Shown: in pieces, positions 36,787-57,434 of the stretch
How positions within the stretch are numbered: position 1 is the stretch's first letter
Layout of the letters: each line of letters starts with the position of its first letter
Assembly: GCA_045837725.1 (NCBI GenBank)
Contig: JBEWZL010000236.1
Span: forward strand, 124,001 to 188,000
Reading direction: 5' to 3'
Length of the DNA: 64,000 nt
DNA from: Vermamoeba vermiformis
Lineage: Eukaryota > Tubulinea > Echinamoebida
The notes under the pieces: model-generated
The model's database searches: none
Told to the model about the DNA's origin: nothing
What the model saw: the letters and a program-made list of their open reading frames with translations, nothing else
Position numbers and translations under genes: made by a program

Positions 36787-38902
36787 ATGAACGCAAAGTA
36801 CACTACCGAGGAGGTGGAGGCCATCGACTACGTCTCAGGTGCCATTCCCGTCATGTTCTTGCTGATCCTTCTGGAGATGCTGGTGGGTTGGCTCCAAGGA
36901 AAGAAAGTTTATCGTACAAACGACGCGATTAACAGGTATACTTCTATTACTCTGTTTACAGGACTTTGCACCAAATTCAGAAACGATCCGGAGAATTTAA
37001 ACGGTCTTATTCACTCTACAAAACATTCTAATGAAAATTTGGACTCTTTTGATACGTTACATATGCTTAATACATTCGGTTTGTCTTAAGAATGAACACA
37101 TTTCGTTTTCATTTCCGAATCTGTCTCAAAATCGTTCCACTTTTCACCCGGTTTCTGCCCAAACTTGATGTCAATCTATTAATTAATGCAAATTAATGCA
37201 AGTTACTTTTGCGGTTACGCCTGTTGGTAATAAGGCGGATCCTGACATACTGACACCTTACAACAGTTTGTCAATGGGAATGTTCGAGCGCATGATAGAA
37301 CTCGTGTTTACCAAAGGATTTGAAGTCTACATCTACATTTGGGTCTACAACAACTACGCGGTGGTGGATTTGAGCCCCGACTCGCTTTGGTTGTGGATTG
37401 TCACCTTTTTAGGCGTAGATTTTGGCTATTATTGTAAGTCAAGCTTCCAAATATAGACATTGACTCAATACATTAGGGTTCCATCGCATGGCTCATGAAA
37501 TTAATTCGTTTTGGGCCTCTCACATTGTAAGTACTGGTCACTTTTTAGTCTGCGCATTTGGCTAATCTATGTCACTAGACGCATCACTCGTCTGAAGAAT
37601 ACGTAAGAATCGACTATAAGATATTCGGTAACAGTCTGACACGTGTCATTTTAGAACTTGACCACCGCATTGAGACAGAGTGCGACTCAAGCGCTATTCT
37701 CGTGGTAAGTGATCATCTGCCTCAATCATTTTAATGAAATTTCTTTATTTTTTAGGGTGTTTTACATGCCGCTCGCACTGTTTGTTCCGCCGCCTCTTCA
37801 CTTCGCGCACAAGTAAGACTAGTGTCGTGCTTCTTAACGGTCCTAACTTTGCTTGTTAGACAATTCAATCTCTTGTACCAGTTCTGGATTCACACCGTAA
37901 GTACCACGGAGAACTCGTTTCCTATTGTATTGATTAATTCAATCTTGATAGCGCACTATTGGCAAGATGGGTCCATTAGAGTACATAATCAACACCCCTT
38001 CACATCATCGCGTTCATCACGGCCGTAACCGCGCCTACATTGACAAGAACTACGCAGGGTAAGTCGAGCGCTGTCAGGTGAACATCGCTCATTGTATTGC
38101 AGAGTGTTAATCATCTGGGATCGAATGTTTGGCACATTTGAAGAGGAGAAGCACGAGGTGGCGTACGGCATCACTAAGCCGCTCAACACGTGGAGTGTGT
38201 TGGCGGGCCAGTTCCATCACTACATTGACATCATTCGACGCGTCAAGACCACACCTGGACTGCAGAACAAGTTGAAAGTGGTCTTTTACGGCCCTGGTTG
38301 GTACCCTGGCAAGCCTCGCATGGGCGACATAAACGACATTCCTGAACCGGGACCTAATGAGGCTAAGTAAGTCTTGCACTCGCCGTCACGCGGTACTCAC
38401 AACAACGACAGATACGACCCTGCCCTGCCCGTGGTACTTACTCTCTATGTGCTCACTCACTTTGTTTTGGTGACTGGTGCCTCATTCTTGTTGTTGACGT
38501 TCCAATCGAGCCTTATTTGGGTTTATCAGCTCTTGATTTCGTTGTTTGTCATCTTCTCGCTCAACTCATTCGGTGCACTGATGGACCGCAAGCCCTATGC
38601 ATTTGCCGTTGAATTGACTCGCATCTTCATCTTTTTGGGTAAGACAATTGAACCACAGCCGGTGCATGTTTACTAACTGTCCTTCAGGCGCGGAGTTATT
38701 CTTCTGGCAGTTGTACAAAGAAGAGTTTATCTTCCTCTGGTACAAAGACCCAATGCGCACGATGATCGGCTGGGAGATTCCCCTCAAGTGCTTACGCGCA
38801 GTGTTCGTGTTCAGCGCGTTGTGGTTGATCGGCCGTGTTTCCATTTACCCGTTCTACGGTGGTCAGCAAGATGACACGCTGAAGAAAGTTAAAGCCCAGT
38901 AA
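36787..38902 (+). CDS. AGMO: Alkylglycerol monooxygenase
   Basis: Exons 36787-36935, 37267-37433, 37477-37526, 37579-37602, 37655-37704, 37756-37812, 37860-37896, 37952-38058, 38103-38366, 38412-38638 and 38688-38902 give 448 residues. AGMO is a tetrahydrobiopterin-dependent membrane enzyme that cleaves the O-alkyl bond of ether lipids at the ER. The fatty acid hydroxylase histidine clusters are intact: [17 protein letters not shown] and PSHHRVHHG. Other family marks are [19 protein letters not shown] and [10 protein letters not shown]. Several hydrophobic segments fit a multi-pass membrane protein, including the C-terminal set. The first intron (36936-37266, 331 nt) is the longest in the window; nothing else was seen in it. 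The family is patchy in protists but the match is strong. Confidence 0.92.
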
Positions 38903-38908
38903 ACTGTA

Positions 38909-38914
38909 AATAAA
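38909..38914 (+). terminator. Candidate poly(A) signal of AGMO
   Basis: AATAAA 7 nt after the AGMO stop codon. The hexamer is the usual eukaryotic signal; use at this site is inferred. Confidence 0.35.
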
Positions 38915-39012
38915 TCTGCTCGGGCGTGGTTTACAATACTATATTTAATTCGATTAATATAACAATGACAATATTATCACAACTGTCGCTATCGTTTTAG
39001 ACGCTAGCAGAC

Positions 39013-40734
39013 TTAAACGATGTTCTTGGGGAAGTAGCCCTTGGCCTCGAAGTCCTTGATAACTTCCTTCAACAAATCAACGGTAGGCTTGGGGTAGTCG
39101 TACTTGAAGCCCAACTTGGTGATGGCACTGCCGTCAAGAGCAGTGGAGTGGTCCTTCAACAACTCTTCGTCCAAGTAAGGAGTCAAAGGAGTGTCTTGAA
39201 TGCCAGCTTCCTTGGTCATGTCACTCCAAGGCTTCAAGTGCTTGTCGTTAGCCACTTCAGCGATGTTCTTGAGCGACATCTTGGCGGCAATGCTGGACAT
39301 GATTTGACCGACGAAGCCAGTCTTAATGCCGTAGATTTGTTCCAACAAGTCATTCACCTTGCCTTGATCTGTCGCACAATCCTTGTTAGTACGCGTGTTC
39401 AAATACTGTTTCGCGGTTATAGCACTCACCAGTGTCGTTCTCGTCAGCCAAGTTGAAGATTTGTCCGTTGTTGCCGTTGTTAGTCAAGAACCAGAGGGCC
39501 TTGGCGACATCGCGGACGTGCACGGTGTTGGTTTTCAAGTCCTTGGTCCACAACATCTCCATCTTCTCGCCAGTCTTCTTGTAGATGGCACCGGTGATCA
39601 AACGAGGAGCTAAAAATAGAGCCGGTTAGTCATGTGACTACTCGAATGGCGATAAAAATAGCGTGACGGATGTATGACAAGTGACAGGTGAGGAGTAGAA
39701 ATTGCGACGAGTTGACTTACTAAGACCCAAAGCGTCACCAGGACCGTAGATAATAGCAGGGCGGACGATGATGTGGTTCAAACTGAAATTAACAGTTAAA
39801 ATGTGTTGCAGGACAACGAAAATTAATAAAATTGCTTACCCAGCAGTGCCTTGAACGGCCTTTTCAGCCTCAAGACTGGCCTTAGCGATATCAGTCCAGG
39901 GCTTAATTTTGTCGTCTTCAGCTGAGGCTTTCTATTGAATAAAAATACCGCCGTTAGTGAGATGCGAATGATATGAACTCAATAATTACCTTGCCAGAGG
40001 AGTAGACTTGACCAGTAGAAACGTGAATGAATCGTTGTACTTTGTATTTCACTGCAGCGGCGGCGCAAATTCTGGCAACGTCGATGATGTTCTCTTTGTA
40101 GACCTAACAAGAACAAAATGAGTATTTTCATTGAAATTATGCACGAATAATATTATTTTTTATATTTTATGATAAAACGAAAGATAAACGCGAGATTTTT
40201 TGTGCGCCTATCTGTTGCAATCTGCGCTATTTCGATAATTACCTCTTCAGGTTGGCTGTACTTGGTAATAGCAGCCAAGTTGAAGACATATTGGAAGTTA
40301 CCACCGTCGAGCTCAAAAACTTTGCTGATAGTGGCTAAAAAAATTGGTGTGAGTGCATGCGAGTGACAGTTTTACAATTATTAAATGCATATTTGTGGTA
40401 AATTCGAAAGCCAAGAATAAATCCCTTCAACTGTTCAAATTACCAATTAAAATATGAAAAAATTGATTTTTGGTAATTTAATCCGCCAGATTAACTCTTG
40501 GTAGTATCTTCGCAATTTACCTTCACGGGCCAAGTTGGCTTGCTTGTAAACAACAATGCCGTTTTCGTCCTTGTAGAGCTTCAACTCTTCAGCGGAGAGG
40601 CCAGCAGTATCCGGCAAGACTTTGTCCGCAACTGCAATCTTGGAGACCAAGTTGTTTTGAACCAAGTGCTTGACCAAATTACGGCCAACAAAGCCAACAC
40701 CACCAAGGATGAGAACGCGGGGTTTATCTGACAT
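39013..40734 (-). CDS. Atypical extended SDR / NAD-dependent epimerase-like protein
   Basis: Exons 40734-40521, 40334-40243, 40103-39990, 39931-39840, 39782-39721, 39609-39430 and 39368-39013 give 369 residues. The Rossmann fold starts at once (VLILGGVGFVGRNLVKHL, a GxxGxxG motif). NLAAITKYSQP, HVSTGQVYSSGK, VRPAIIYGPGD and HVRDVAKAL are normal features of the extended SDR family. The usual catalytic YxxxK ahead of the LEAEK helix is not seen: the aligned stretch reads DIAKASLEAEK, so both the Tyr and the Lys appear replaced. The protein may bind NAD(P) without standard catalysis, or act like other atypical SDRs. The substrate is unknown. Confidence 0.8.
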
Positions 40735-40977
40735 TGTTTCGAGTTGAGTTGTTAATTGAAGGAGGTTGAGATAAAAATAAACCTGCGCAGGAATGGTCAA
40801 ACAAAGAACGGCCACGTGCTTGCTGATTAAATTTGATTTAATATTTATTTGACAGCCGTCAATAGCCGAAGTAAGAAGGAAACGAGGGGAGGTACCCGCA
40901 TCGTTTTCTATTTGCAATTCTGTGTTCTGCATCCGACCTTCCTTAGTGAATCCAATAACTCACTATCTATCGTGGCA

Positions 40978-43080
<2,103 letters not shown>

Positions 43081-43229
43081 CAGTTCCTTGACATACACAG
43101 ATTAATATTATTTAAATGCGAGGTCAGATTTGTATCATGCCTCATATTGTGTGGTCTATGGGCAAAACAGTAAATCAATAATTTATTCAGGATAGGAATT
43201 TTAGTTTACAAACAAATCCAAATCATTCT

Positions 43230-49582
<6,353 letters not shown>

Positions 49583-49866
49583 CTTCGTTGTAGATGAGGC
49601 AAGATAATGCGCTTGTGTTGCGTTTAATTGAGTTTGTTATCACCAACGTTAAGTTAAATGTGTTTGAACGCTTCGTGAAAATAAGATAATGGTCTTTATT
49701 TGGGCGAACCAATTTCTATCTTTACAATTTAAATTCCGTTCTAATTCGGGCACGCGGGCATGTATGTTTTCGAGTTTTGGTTTATTCGTTGTTTACACAG
49801 GAAGGTGAATGGCAATAAATGTAGAGTATTTGAGACAAAATGCGGATTCGTTGTCCGCAGAAAGTT

Positions 49867-51824
49867 TTAGTGGTGCTCTTCTTCTTCATCGACCTCCTTG
49901 ATAATAGGGATTTCTTCGTAAGTGTGTTCAACAGGAGGGAAGGATTGCAAGAACTCCAAAGTCCTCTCACCAGGGGAAATATCGAATTGTTCAGCGAAGG
50001 CCATTCGTTCAACAGGGTCTTCAATAGGGTAGCTAGAAGAGGATGAATTAGTACCAATATACGGTATACAAAGAGTAAGTGCGACTTACAAGTGATCAAA
50101 GAATCTCTCCAACTTCAAGGAAACAACGTATTCAGAGGCGGATTGAGGAACCATCGGGTCCAAGATGGGTTCAGAAGTAATTCTGTCAACAGCAATCTTG
50201 GAGTTGGCGGGCAAAGCAGCCAAATCGTCCTCATCAGGGGCTCTCCATTGGTTAGGAGGGTTCAAAGACTCACCAGTGTAGATCTTAACCTTGCCGTCAA
50301 GTTGAGCGGGGTTGAACTCGTGAACCAAAGAACGGGCAATCTCAAGACCAGCCTTGTTGCTGAAGAGCTTGATGGGATCTGAACGTGAAGGATTAACTCA
50401 ACGCTTAAGAATAAAATAGACGAAGCACTTACCGTTGGCACCGTTCTCGAGGAGGTCCAACAAGTCATCATCGCTGGTGAACTTAACACGACCAGAAGCA
50501 GAGTCAGAGCCAGGAAGAGCATTGACGTCATCGTAAGCGTGCGAGCTGATAGTGTCGGGTTGGAGACGGAAGTTCTTGTGCTTCTTCATCAATTGAGAAT
50601 CAGCGTAGTGGCGGAGAACCTTGTAAGTTCTGCTCCACAATTCACCGAATGATTGAGGGACACCGTGATCGCGCATCTCCTTCTTCCACAAGGCCATAGC
50701 CTCGCTGTCATCGTCATCACTTTCGAGTTTCTTGTAGTCAACCTTGTTCTTGTTGGCCTTCTCAATAATTCTCTTGCGCTCTTCAACCCATTCAGTGGGC
50801 TAATGATAAACGCGGTGTAAGTATACATACATGTTTAGACGAATGAAATTATTGTTCTTACGAGGTTCTTGGGATCGTAACCCTTCTCCTTAGCCCAAGC
50901 GGCATCCTTGGCGAGGGCTTGATCGACAATAGACTCACGAGAGTCAGGGAACATAGAGACTAAGAAGCCACGGACTCTGTACAGCTTGGCAGTGTGGGGA
51001 CCATAACCCAAAGCCAAACGCTCAACCCAAGGGGCAACCTGTGAAAATAATGTTAATACGACGGAAACTAATGAACATTGATGCAATATATTGAGTCCTG
51101 TGTTTATAAACGCGGGAAAAATATTGGGGCTGATAGATTCACGAATGCAGATGTAAATATCTTTGCAAGATTGCAAGGCCATAAAATATGCATTAAATGA
51201 CTTACATATTCTTTGTAGTTGTCAGGGCGAAGCTTTCTCATAAGCTTGTGATAGGTAGCCTCATCTACATCAAACTCCATGATAACTTCATTCTTAGCGC
51301 GCTCTTCCAAAGTTCGTTCGATCTTGTTATACTCTTGTTCTGATAAATCCATAAACTCTTCCTTCAACTTGCCAGAGGCTCTCAATTTTTTGAATTTTTC
51401 CAAAGCAAGCTTGTTGCTGAACAATACAGATTCATCTGGGGTCTGATTCGTGCTGAGCTTGGTGTCAGGGTGGAATTCCTTGGTAGCCACAGCTTTGTGG
51501 TGTGAGTGAGAATCTGTGTGTGCTTGTCTCTTGTTAACCAAAAGGCCAAAGAACGAGGCGCTGCAGATCGGTCAGAAATTAATATTTTCATTATAACAAT
51601 TATTCTATTACATATAATTATCTCTCAATACGTCAATATATTGCACTGAGTATATTACTACTATAATCACTATTATTATAATTTACGAATATGACAAACA
51701 AAATTTTAATGAACGCATTCAGGTAATCCGATTCCGAAAACAAAACCCACCTTTTTTGTTGACGAGAAGCAAGGAGCTTTCCCTTACGTCCAAGCGAGCG
51801 AGTAATGATTTGGAGAGCTTGCAT
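49867..51824 (-). CDS. Probable mitochondrial protein of unknown function
   Basis: Exons 51824-51751, 51560-51206, 51038-50862, 50799-50433, 50378-50090 and 50032-49867 give 475 residues. I do not recognise the family. The N terminus (MQALQIITRSLGRKGKLLAS) has Arg/Lys spaced among hydrophobic residues and no acidic residues, like a mitochondrial presequence, and it is encoded by its own exon. The rest is hydrophilic, helical and charged with no membrane segment; an acidic/His tail (EEEEHH) ends it. Segments likely to be conserved are YVAPWVERLALGYGPHTAKL and FRLQPDTISSHAYDDV. Strong codon bias and tight splicing suggest a well-expressed gene. A lineage-specific subunit of a respiratory complex or mitoribosome would fit, but this is only a guess. 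Confidence 0.7.
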
Positions 51825-52288
51825 GGTTGTTTATAACAAAACACAAAACGAAATACAATAATATCAGCTGGCTCATTTTTTTTGGGCTGAATTATTAATT
51901 TTGTGGTCGAGTACTTCTGGCCCTTCAATGTTTATAAACCGTTCTTAACGATACCACAACCACAACAACATCGAAGCTAGGTTATAGCGTCGCATAAACC
52001 TTGAGTGCCGCTTGCTCGACGCAAACATCCACCTTCTATGTTGGCCCAAAGTGCTGTACCAGTCCGCTACGCTACTATGATACCTTCTGATTTGAGCTTG
52101 ACGGGAGCCCTAAAATAGTAGAAAGTCGCTGGGTACTCCTAGTTGTGGGTGTGCCATGGCAGCAATGATCTAACTCCTACGTTGGGATACTTTTCTTATG
52201 TTTCTTAAATCTCAATTCGCCACCAACCGAGTCCCCTTTGTTAGATAACTTCGGCCATTTATTTGATTATTCGCAATAATCCGAAAAT
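51825..52288. promoter_or_regulatory. Divergent upstream region, 464 bp
   Basis: Separates the start codons of the mitochondrial protein and the queuosine-salvage gene, so it holds both promoters. Its middle (about 51940-52210) has balanced composition, unlike the A+T-rich promoters elsewhere in the window, yet I see no open frame, tRNA, box C/D or box H/ACA structure that can be supported. A small noncoding RNA gene remains possible. Confidence 0.35.
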
Positions 52289-53771
52289 ATGAACCACGAA
52301 CCTACAATCATTGAGCGAGTGAAGCATTCCGCTGATTTTGTTGCTGCAAATTCTGCTCACGTAAAGGTACATTGAATAATCGAGATGTTGCACTGCAGAA
52401 TTTGTTACTTACAGATGTGCTGCAGATCAACGAGGAAGCCACCAAAAAATTTGTAGCCACATTAAATCCTGGTAAAACGCAATAATACGTTGGTTTAAAT
52501 TTTAGTAATATTAAATAAAAATTATCAGAGGAGTACCAAGCCAAAGTTGAGATGGACACCGTCTTCCCTCTCAAATTCAAATCAACTGACCACGAAATTA
52601 ACTTTACGGCCTTAATCGACTTATTAAACTTTGGTAGTGGCTTCAGATACAAATTGAAGGAGCACTGCGGCAGGGTAAGGACACTGATTAAACCATCGCT
52701 TTGTCACTAATGCCAGCAGGGAGCTTATGAGACTATATGCTACGGCGTAATGGCAATGGTTATTTCAGAGTAAGTATGCGTATTCTAGTTTCAAGTGTGG
52801 CTCATTCTGCCCAGTATTACCTTTGACGCGCAGTTCTTGTGCTCGGTCAAAATACCTGATGCTGCGAGCTACTTTGGCTTTCCGCTGACGGAGAAGGACT
52901 CAAATGAGCCTGGTGAACTTCATTTCTTAGCACAACACTTGACGCGGGTATGTCTGAGCCCCATTGATTGCAATGCAACTCACTTTATGACTAGGCTATG
53001 AATGAGGCCGGCTTAGCGTTGGTCAAACTTGGTTACACAGATTTTGCGCACTTCATTCGTGACTCTATTCAGCCCGCCGCTGACGGTATGATTCTGTTGG
53101 CAATTAATTGTGGTGTTAATACGATCAACGACAGAGCGACCAAAGGCTGTTCCATTAATTACTCGGCTAGTAGAGGTTTTTCCACCTTTCAACGACACAG
53201 CAGTGTATAAAGGACAGACTGTCTACATTATTAAAAAAGCACAGTTGTTGGCTGCAGACCTCTACAGAAGATTCAAAGTAATTAGCGTTACTCAAGTACA
53301 TACATCGCTACATATATTGATATTGTTTAGGATGTGGAGCCCAAATACTTTGATTTCAGCGACATTGACGAAGTCACCGTGTTTTCGGACAACGTTTTGC
53401 CTGCAGTATTGCGCAAGCTTGGAATATTAGAAATAGTCGATAGTGATCTCGCGCAAACCATTGCGAGCAGAGAGGCTCTTCCAAGTGGTAAGGAGCGGCT
53501 GGCTGAAGTTTGATGTTGCTGACATTTCAATTATTTTTGTAGGAGACAAAGAAGTCGAACTTCGTTTGTGCGCTGTGTATGCCTGCAAGAAAATCGTGGA
53601 ATATGTATGTAGTGCTTATTATTAGCATGGCGCTAATTTGCAACCCAGGCAAAGTTGGCTGGAAAACAGATGCGAGAGCTTGACTTGGACTACTATTTGT
53701 GGAACAAAGGAAAAGATCCCGAATTTAGAAGTTTCGAGCGTCATCATACGAAGGATACGTACTATTATTAG
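52289..53771 (+). CDS. QNG1: Queuosine salvage protein (DUF2419, QNG1-like)
   Basis: Exons 52289-52366, 52426-52471, 52529-52674, 52720-52769, 52815-52947, 52995-53085, 53135-53277, 53331-53487, 53543-53604 and 53649-53771 give 342 residues. The family hydrolyses queuosine 5'-phosphate to free queuine, which eukaryotes then insert into tRNAs with GUN anticodons. Seen: HVKINEEATKKF at the N terminus, LIDLLNFGSGFRYKL and GRGAYETICYG (core of DUF2419), LVEVFPPFNDTAVYKGQTV, KKAQLLAADLY, DIDEVTVFSDNVLPAVLRKLG, VELRLCAVYACKKI and LDYYLWNKGKD. The length is normal (about 340). It complements neither neighbour in an obvious way. Start: the first ATG in the exon, 78 nt before the first intron. Confidence 0.88.
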
Positions 53772-54023
53772 GTAATAAATTGCATCGCTCAATTCTTCCG
53801 CTGTGCCGAGATCTAGATCTAGCGCTTGTGCAGCCTAATGAAGTTACCTACTGGCCTAAGCGCCAGTTTAGTGGACCTAGGGTGCAAACCACGTATTTCA
53901 TCCACAAATTTGGTGACTTAAGTTTGACCGTGATAGCCAGAAAAAATCGGGAAGCCAAAAGATAAAAACCAAAAATTCTCAGAGTCATTTCATTCACAGA
54001 TTCAATCAGAAAGCCACACATCC

Positions 54024-57000
54024 ATGGGCTCCCAAACAACTGCACGAGCCGTCAAGCGGCTTATGAAGGATCTCAAGGAGATACGCGAGCACCCACTTCA
54101 GGATGTCGCCGCATCTCCTTTGGAAGACAATTTGCTCGTTTGGCACGTAAATTGTAAGTCCTATTATTCCTATTACGCACGTTCCTAGGCTAATTATGAC
54201 CTTAGTACGTGCTCCTGGCGCTATGTTAGGCGGTGCAGTTTTTCACTTGGTGATCGAGTTCTCAGCTGACTACCCAGCCGTAGCTCCTCAAGTCAACTTG
54301 TGCACTCCGCTGCCACATCCGAACGTGTTCCCAAACAAATACGGTAAAGATAACTATATTTGTTTGGACATGCTCGATGCCCAAGGTGCGTTTTCTGCAG
54401 AGGATCAGAAGAATAGACCCTACACTGGCTGGTCCTCGGGCTATTCAATGCTTTCGTTGCTTTTGCAGCTTCAAGGTATGCGAGGAATTCCCTTAATTTT
54501 AGCAGACTAGGTGCTAATTCTATTCTTTAGCATTTTTGCTCGACGAGACGATGCGCAAGGCGAATACTAATGCTGCCGTTGCTGCCGCTAAGACATTCGA
54601 ATGCAAGTCATGCCCGCACAAACGAAATCAGATTTGGCCGACATTCCCCTCAAATGCTGAGCTGAAAATTCGTCACAAGCACGTCATCAAGCCTGTGTGG
54701 CCCAAAGTCCCCAAGCGAATGATCGCTCCATCAGTCGAGTCTGGAAAACCTCAATTAACTTCAGTCGTGTTACGTAAGAGCGACTTGGAGAAGATGAAGG
54801 TCGCTCAGGCTGTCAACAACCCCATCAAGAAAGCTCTCGCTCCTGTTGAGGACGGTTGGTTCGAAATCAAGCACGGCAAGTCCATCAAGGCCAAAGCCAC
54901 TGCGGTTGCAAAGACAGTCGAGCCGGTTCAGTCAAAATTGAGCGCCGCATGGGTCGGTACGGTCAATGGTGCTCTTGTCGTCAAAATCCCGTCTGCTGTG
55001 GAGAGTTCATTATTATTGAACAAAGTTGAGCTGCAACCGGTAGTGAAGCAAGCACAGCCTCAATTCGTCGACGAGTCCCGCTTGAGTCCTGCCGAAGTCA
55101 TCAAAGCCATCAAAGAGTCGGACTTGGACGAAGCTGCAAAGGCCCGCAAGATCAAGAACTTCAAGAAGAAATTGTCTCGCAAGCGCACCGACAAGTCCTC
55201 TTCTGAACCTGTGCAGGAGCAGGCAGAGACCAAGCAACCTGCGAACAAGCCTCAAAGTCCTAGCAAGGCCGATCCAGCTCCCGTTCAGAGCGCTCAAGTT
55301 CCCGTTGAACCGCCTGCCGCTGAAGTGCAAGTCAAGAAAGCAGAGGCACCCAAGCCCAAGTATGACCCTCACCTTTGCTTGGGCGATTTGGCTGTTCTGC
55401 CATATGAAGTGATGCTGCACATGCTCGAGTACTTGTCCCCGAGTGACGTCTTGAGCGTGTCGAGCACCTGCACTGAAATGCGATCAATGAGCAACGACGG
55501 TTTCTTATGGCGCAATCTGTTCTCACGTCAATATCCGTCATCGCACTTGACAGCAGAGAACATGCACGACTGGAAGTACGTGTTTGAATTGGAGGTCAAT
55601 CGCATCGCGCAAGAAATGGTCTGCTTCCACACCAAGAACGACTTTGAAGAGGACGTGCTCGGTATTCCCATCGAATTCACCGTCAATCCTCGCACAGAGC
55701 GCATCGACTACATCTACAGCTCAATGGATTTGTTGTCCTCGGAGGCTTTCTTTGAGCACAAAGTGCGCAAGACAGTTTGGAAAGAAGAGTTCACCAACTG
55801 GTTGCCACTTTACATCAATCAAGATCACTTCGAGCGCGCAATTCCTTACATTGAAAAGACTTTGGTAAGTACTTGAAAACATTGATTAATCCCTAATCAA
55901 TTGCTAACCTTGTCAATAGCTTCGTCTTTCTCCTCATTGGCGCACACAACGATTCGTGCCGACAATGGCCCTCGAAGTGATACCGAAGTTGATGAACACT
56001 ATGATTGTGTTGATCTCCGACAAAGGTATTCACGCTTCTGAGAAAGCTATTGACGGTTACTGTCAATTACACCGCTTGATGATGGCCATGATTGAGCGCT
56101 ATCCTGCTTTGCAACGATATGTCAACGAACAGATTGCCGGCTTCATATTGGACGAGTCAAAGCGTCATAAGGACGTGGTGCCATCATTGGGCGATTTCTT
56201 GCCTTTGATCTCAGTCAGCACCAAGTACGACTGGCTATCAGTAGCCGGTGCTGTGCTGACCGAGAACTTTGACCGCAACGTCATTTGGATTTGCAAACAA
56301 TTCCCCGAGCTCGCAAAGATCGCCATTGAACAGGGATCTATGACAAAAGATCAATGGGACAAGGCGCAGAAGGCACAAGACATCGAGCGGTTGAACAATA
56401 GCTACGAAGCAAGTCACGTGAGCCAGCGATTGATTATGTTCCACGCCTACTTCTTGAGCCACATTGCTCGCCCTGCCAACACGCCCATTGACGTCATCGC
56501 TTACAACTACGATCGCTACTATGGCAAGCCCTCTTGGTCCACCAAAAAGAAGTTCCAACAGTTCATCAAGCGTGTCTCGACAGTTACCAAGTGGTCACAA
56601 TTCTTCCAATGCTTGGGATTGAAATACTTCGGTGACGAATCAATGACTGAACGCCTGAAGATGGCCGTGAAGAATTCTTTGCGCAAGCGATACCACAAGA
56701 ACAACACTGACTTCACGCGCATTCACAGCTCGGGCGTGTCGAAGATTTTGTTGCGCGGTGAGTCGTACACGGCTTCCCCCACTCTGCAGAGTGTCTTGCT
56801 CGAGGAAGTATGGCACTATCCCGAGCATGTCAAATTCTTAGACGCATCGTGCTTGTGCTACAACAGCCAAGGCAAGTTTGTCGAAGTCTTAGACTGGTGT
56901 CACAAGTCTAGCGGTCCCGCTGGAGCTGGTGCCATTACACACAGCGGTGATGTCATCGATCGCGAAAAGAAAGAAGGCAAGCACACCATCAACCTCGATC

Positions 57001-57302
57001 TCAACAAACTGAAGCCCGAGATCACCTCAATGTTCTTCACTATCTCGGCTTACACGACCACTTTGAAGGAGATTCTACAGCCTTACATCCGCTTCACTGA
57101 CAAGGTGACCAATATGGAGCTGTGTCGCTACCAACTCGACGAAAAGGCTGGTGACTACACCGCTGTCATCATGTGCAAGTTGTATCGCAAAAATGCTGGC
57201 GACAAGCAATGGCACGTTGATGCTATTGGTCAGTTGGGCGAAGGTCGCGCCAGCGACTACGGTCCTATTCAAGAGAAAATCAACAAGCTCTTGAAAAAAT
57301 AA
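54024..57302 (+). CDS. E2 ubiquitin-conjugating enzyme fused to F-box and TerD domains
   Basis: Exons 54024-54153, 54206-54475, 54531-55864 and 55920-57302 give 1,038 residues in one frame. UBC fold at residues 1-160: HPNVFP, active-site region YGKDNYICLDML and GWSSGYSMLSLLLQLQAFLLD. A Lys/Pro/Gln-rich linker with a basic helix (ARKIKNFKKKLSRKR) follows. An F-box lies at about 418-468 (LAVLPYEVMLHMLEYLSPSD...WRNLF), normally the binding surface for Skp1. A long helical middle part (about 520-830) is unassigned. The C terminus (about 870-1035) fits TerD: ITHSGDVIDREKKEGKHTI, LNKLKPEITSMFFTISAY, YIRFTD, ELCRYQLDE and a closing AIGQLGEGR. E2 and SCF receptor in one chain would bring conjugation close to the substrate. 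The joins are simple and the frame is intact. Confidence 0.87.
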
Positions 57303-57349
57303 CACTACTACGAAGTAACACTAGCAGTGTTATTAAATTGCTCGATGTA

Positions 57350-57355
57350 AATAAA
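57350..57355 (+). terminator. Candidate poly(A) signal of the E2-F-box-TerD gene
   Basis: AATAAA 48 nt after the stop codon. Use is inferred from position. Confidence 0.35.
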
Positions 57356-57434
57356 CCTCAGTTTTGATCAATTCTTGCTTTTATTCTTTGTACAATTTCA
57401 ACACTAATAACACACTATATTAACACATTGGACA

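Noticed and set aside
51948-51963. Word GATACCACAACCACAA shared with 28565-28580
   Set aside because: Low-complexity CCACAA repeats make a chance match likely; there is no further similarity around either site.
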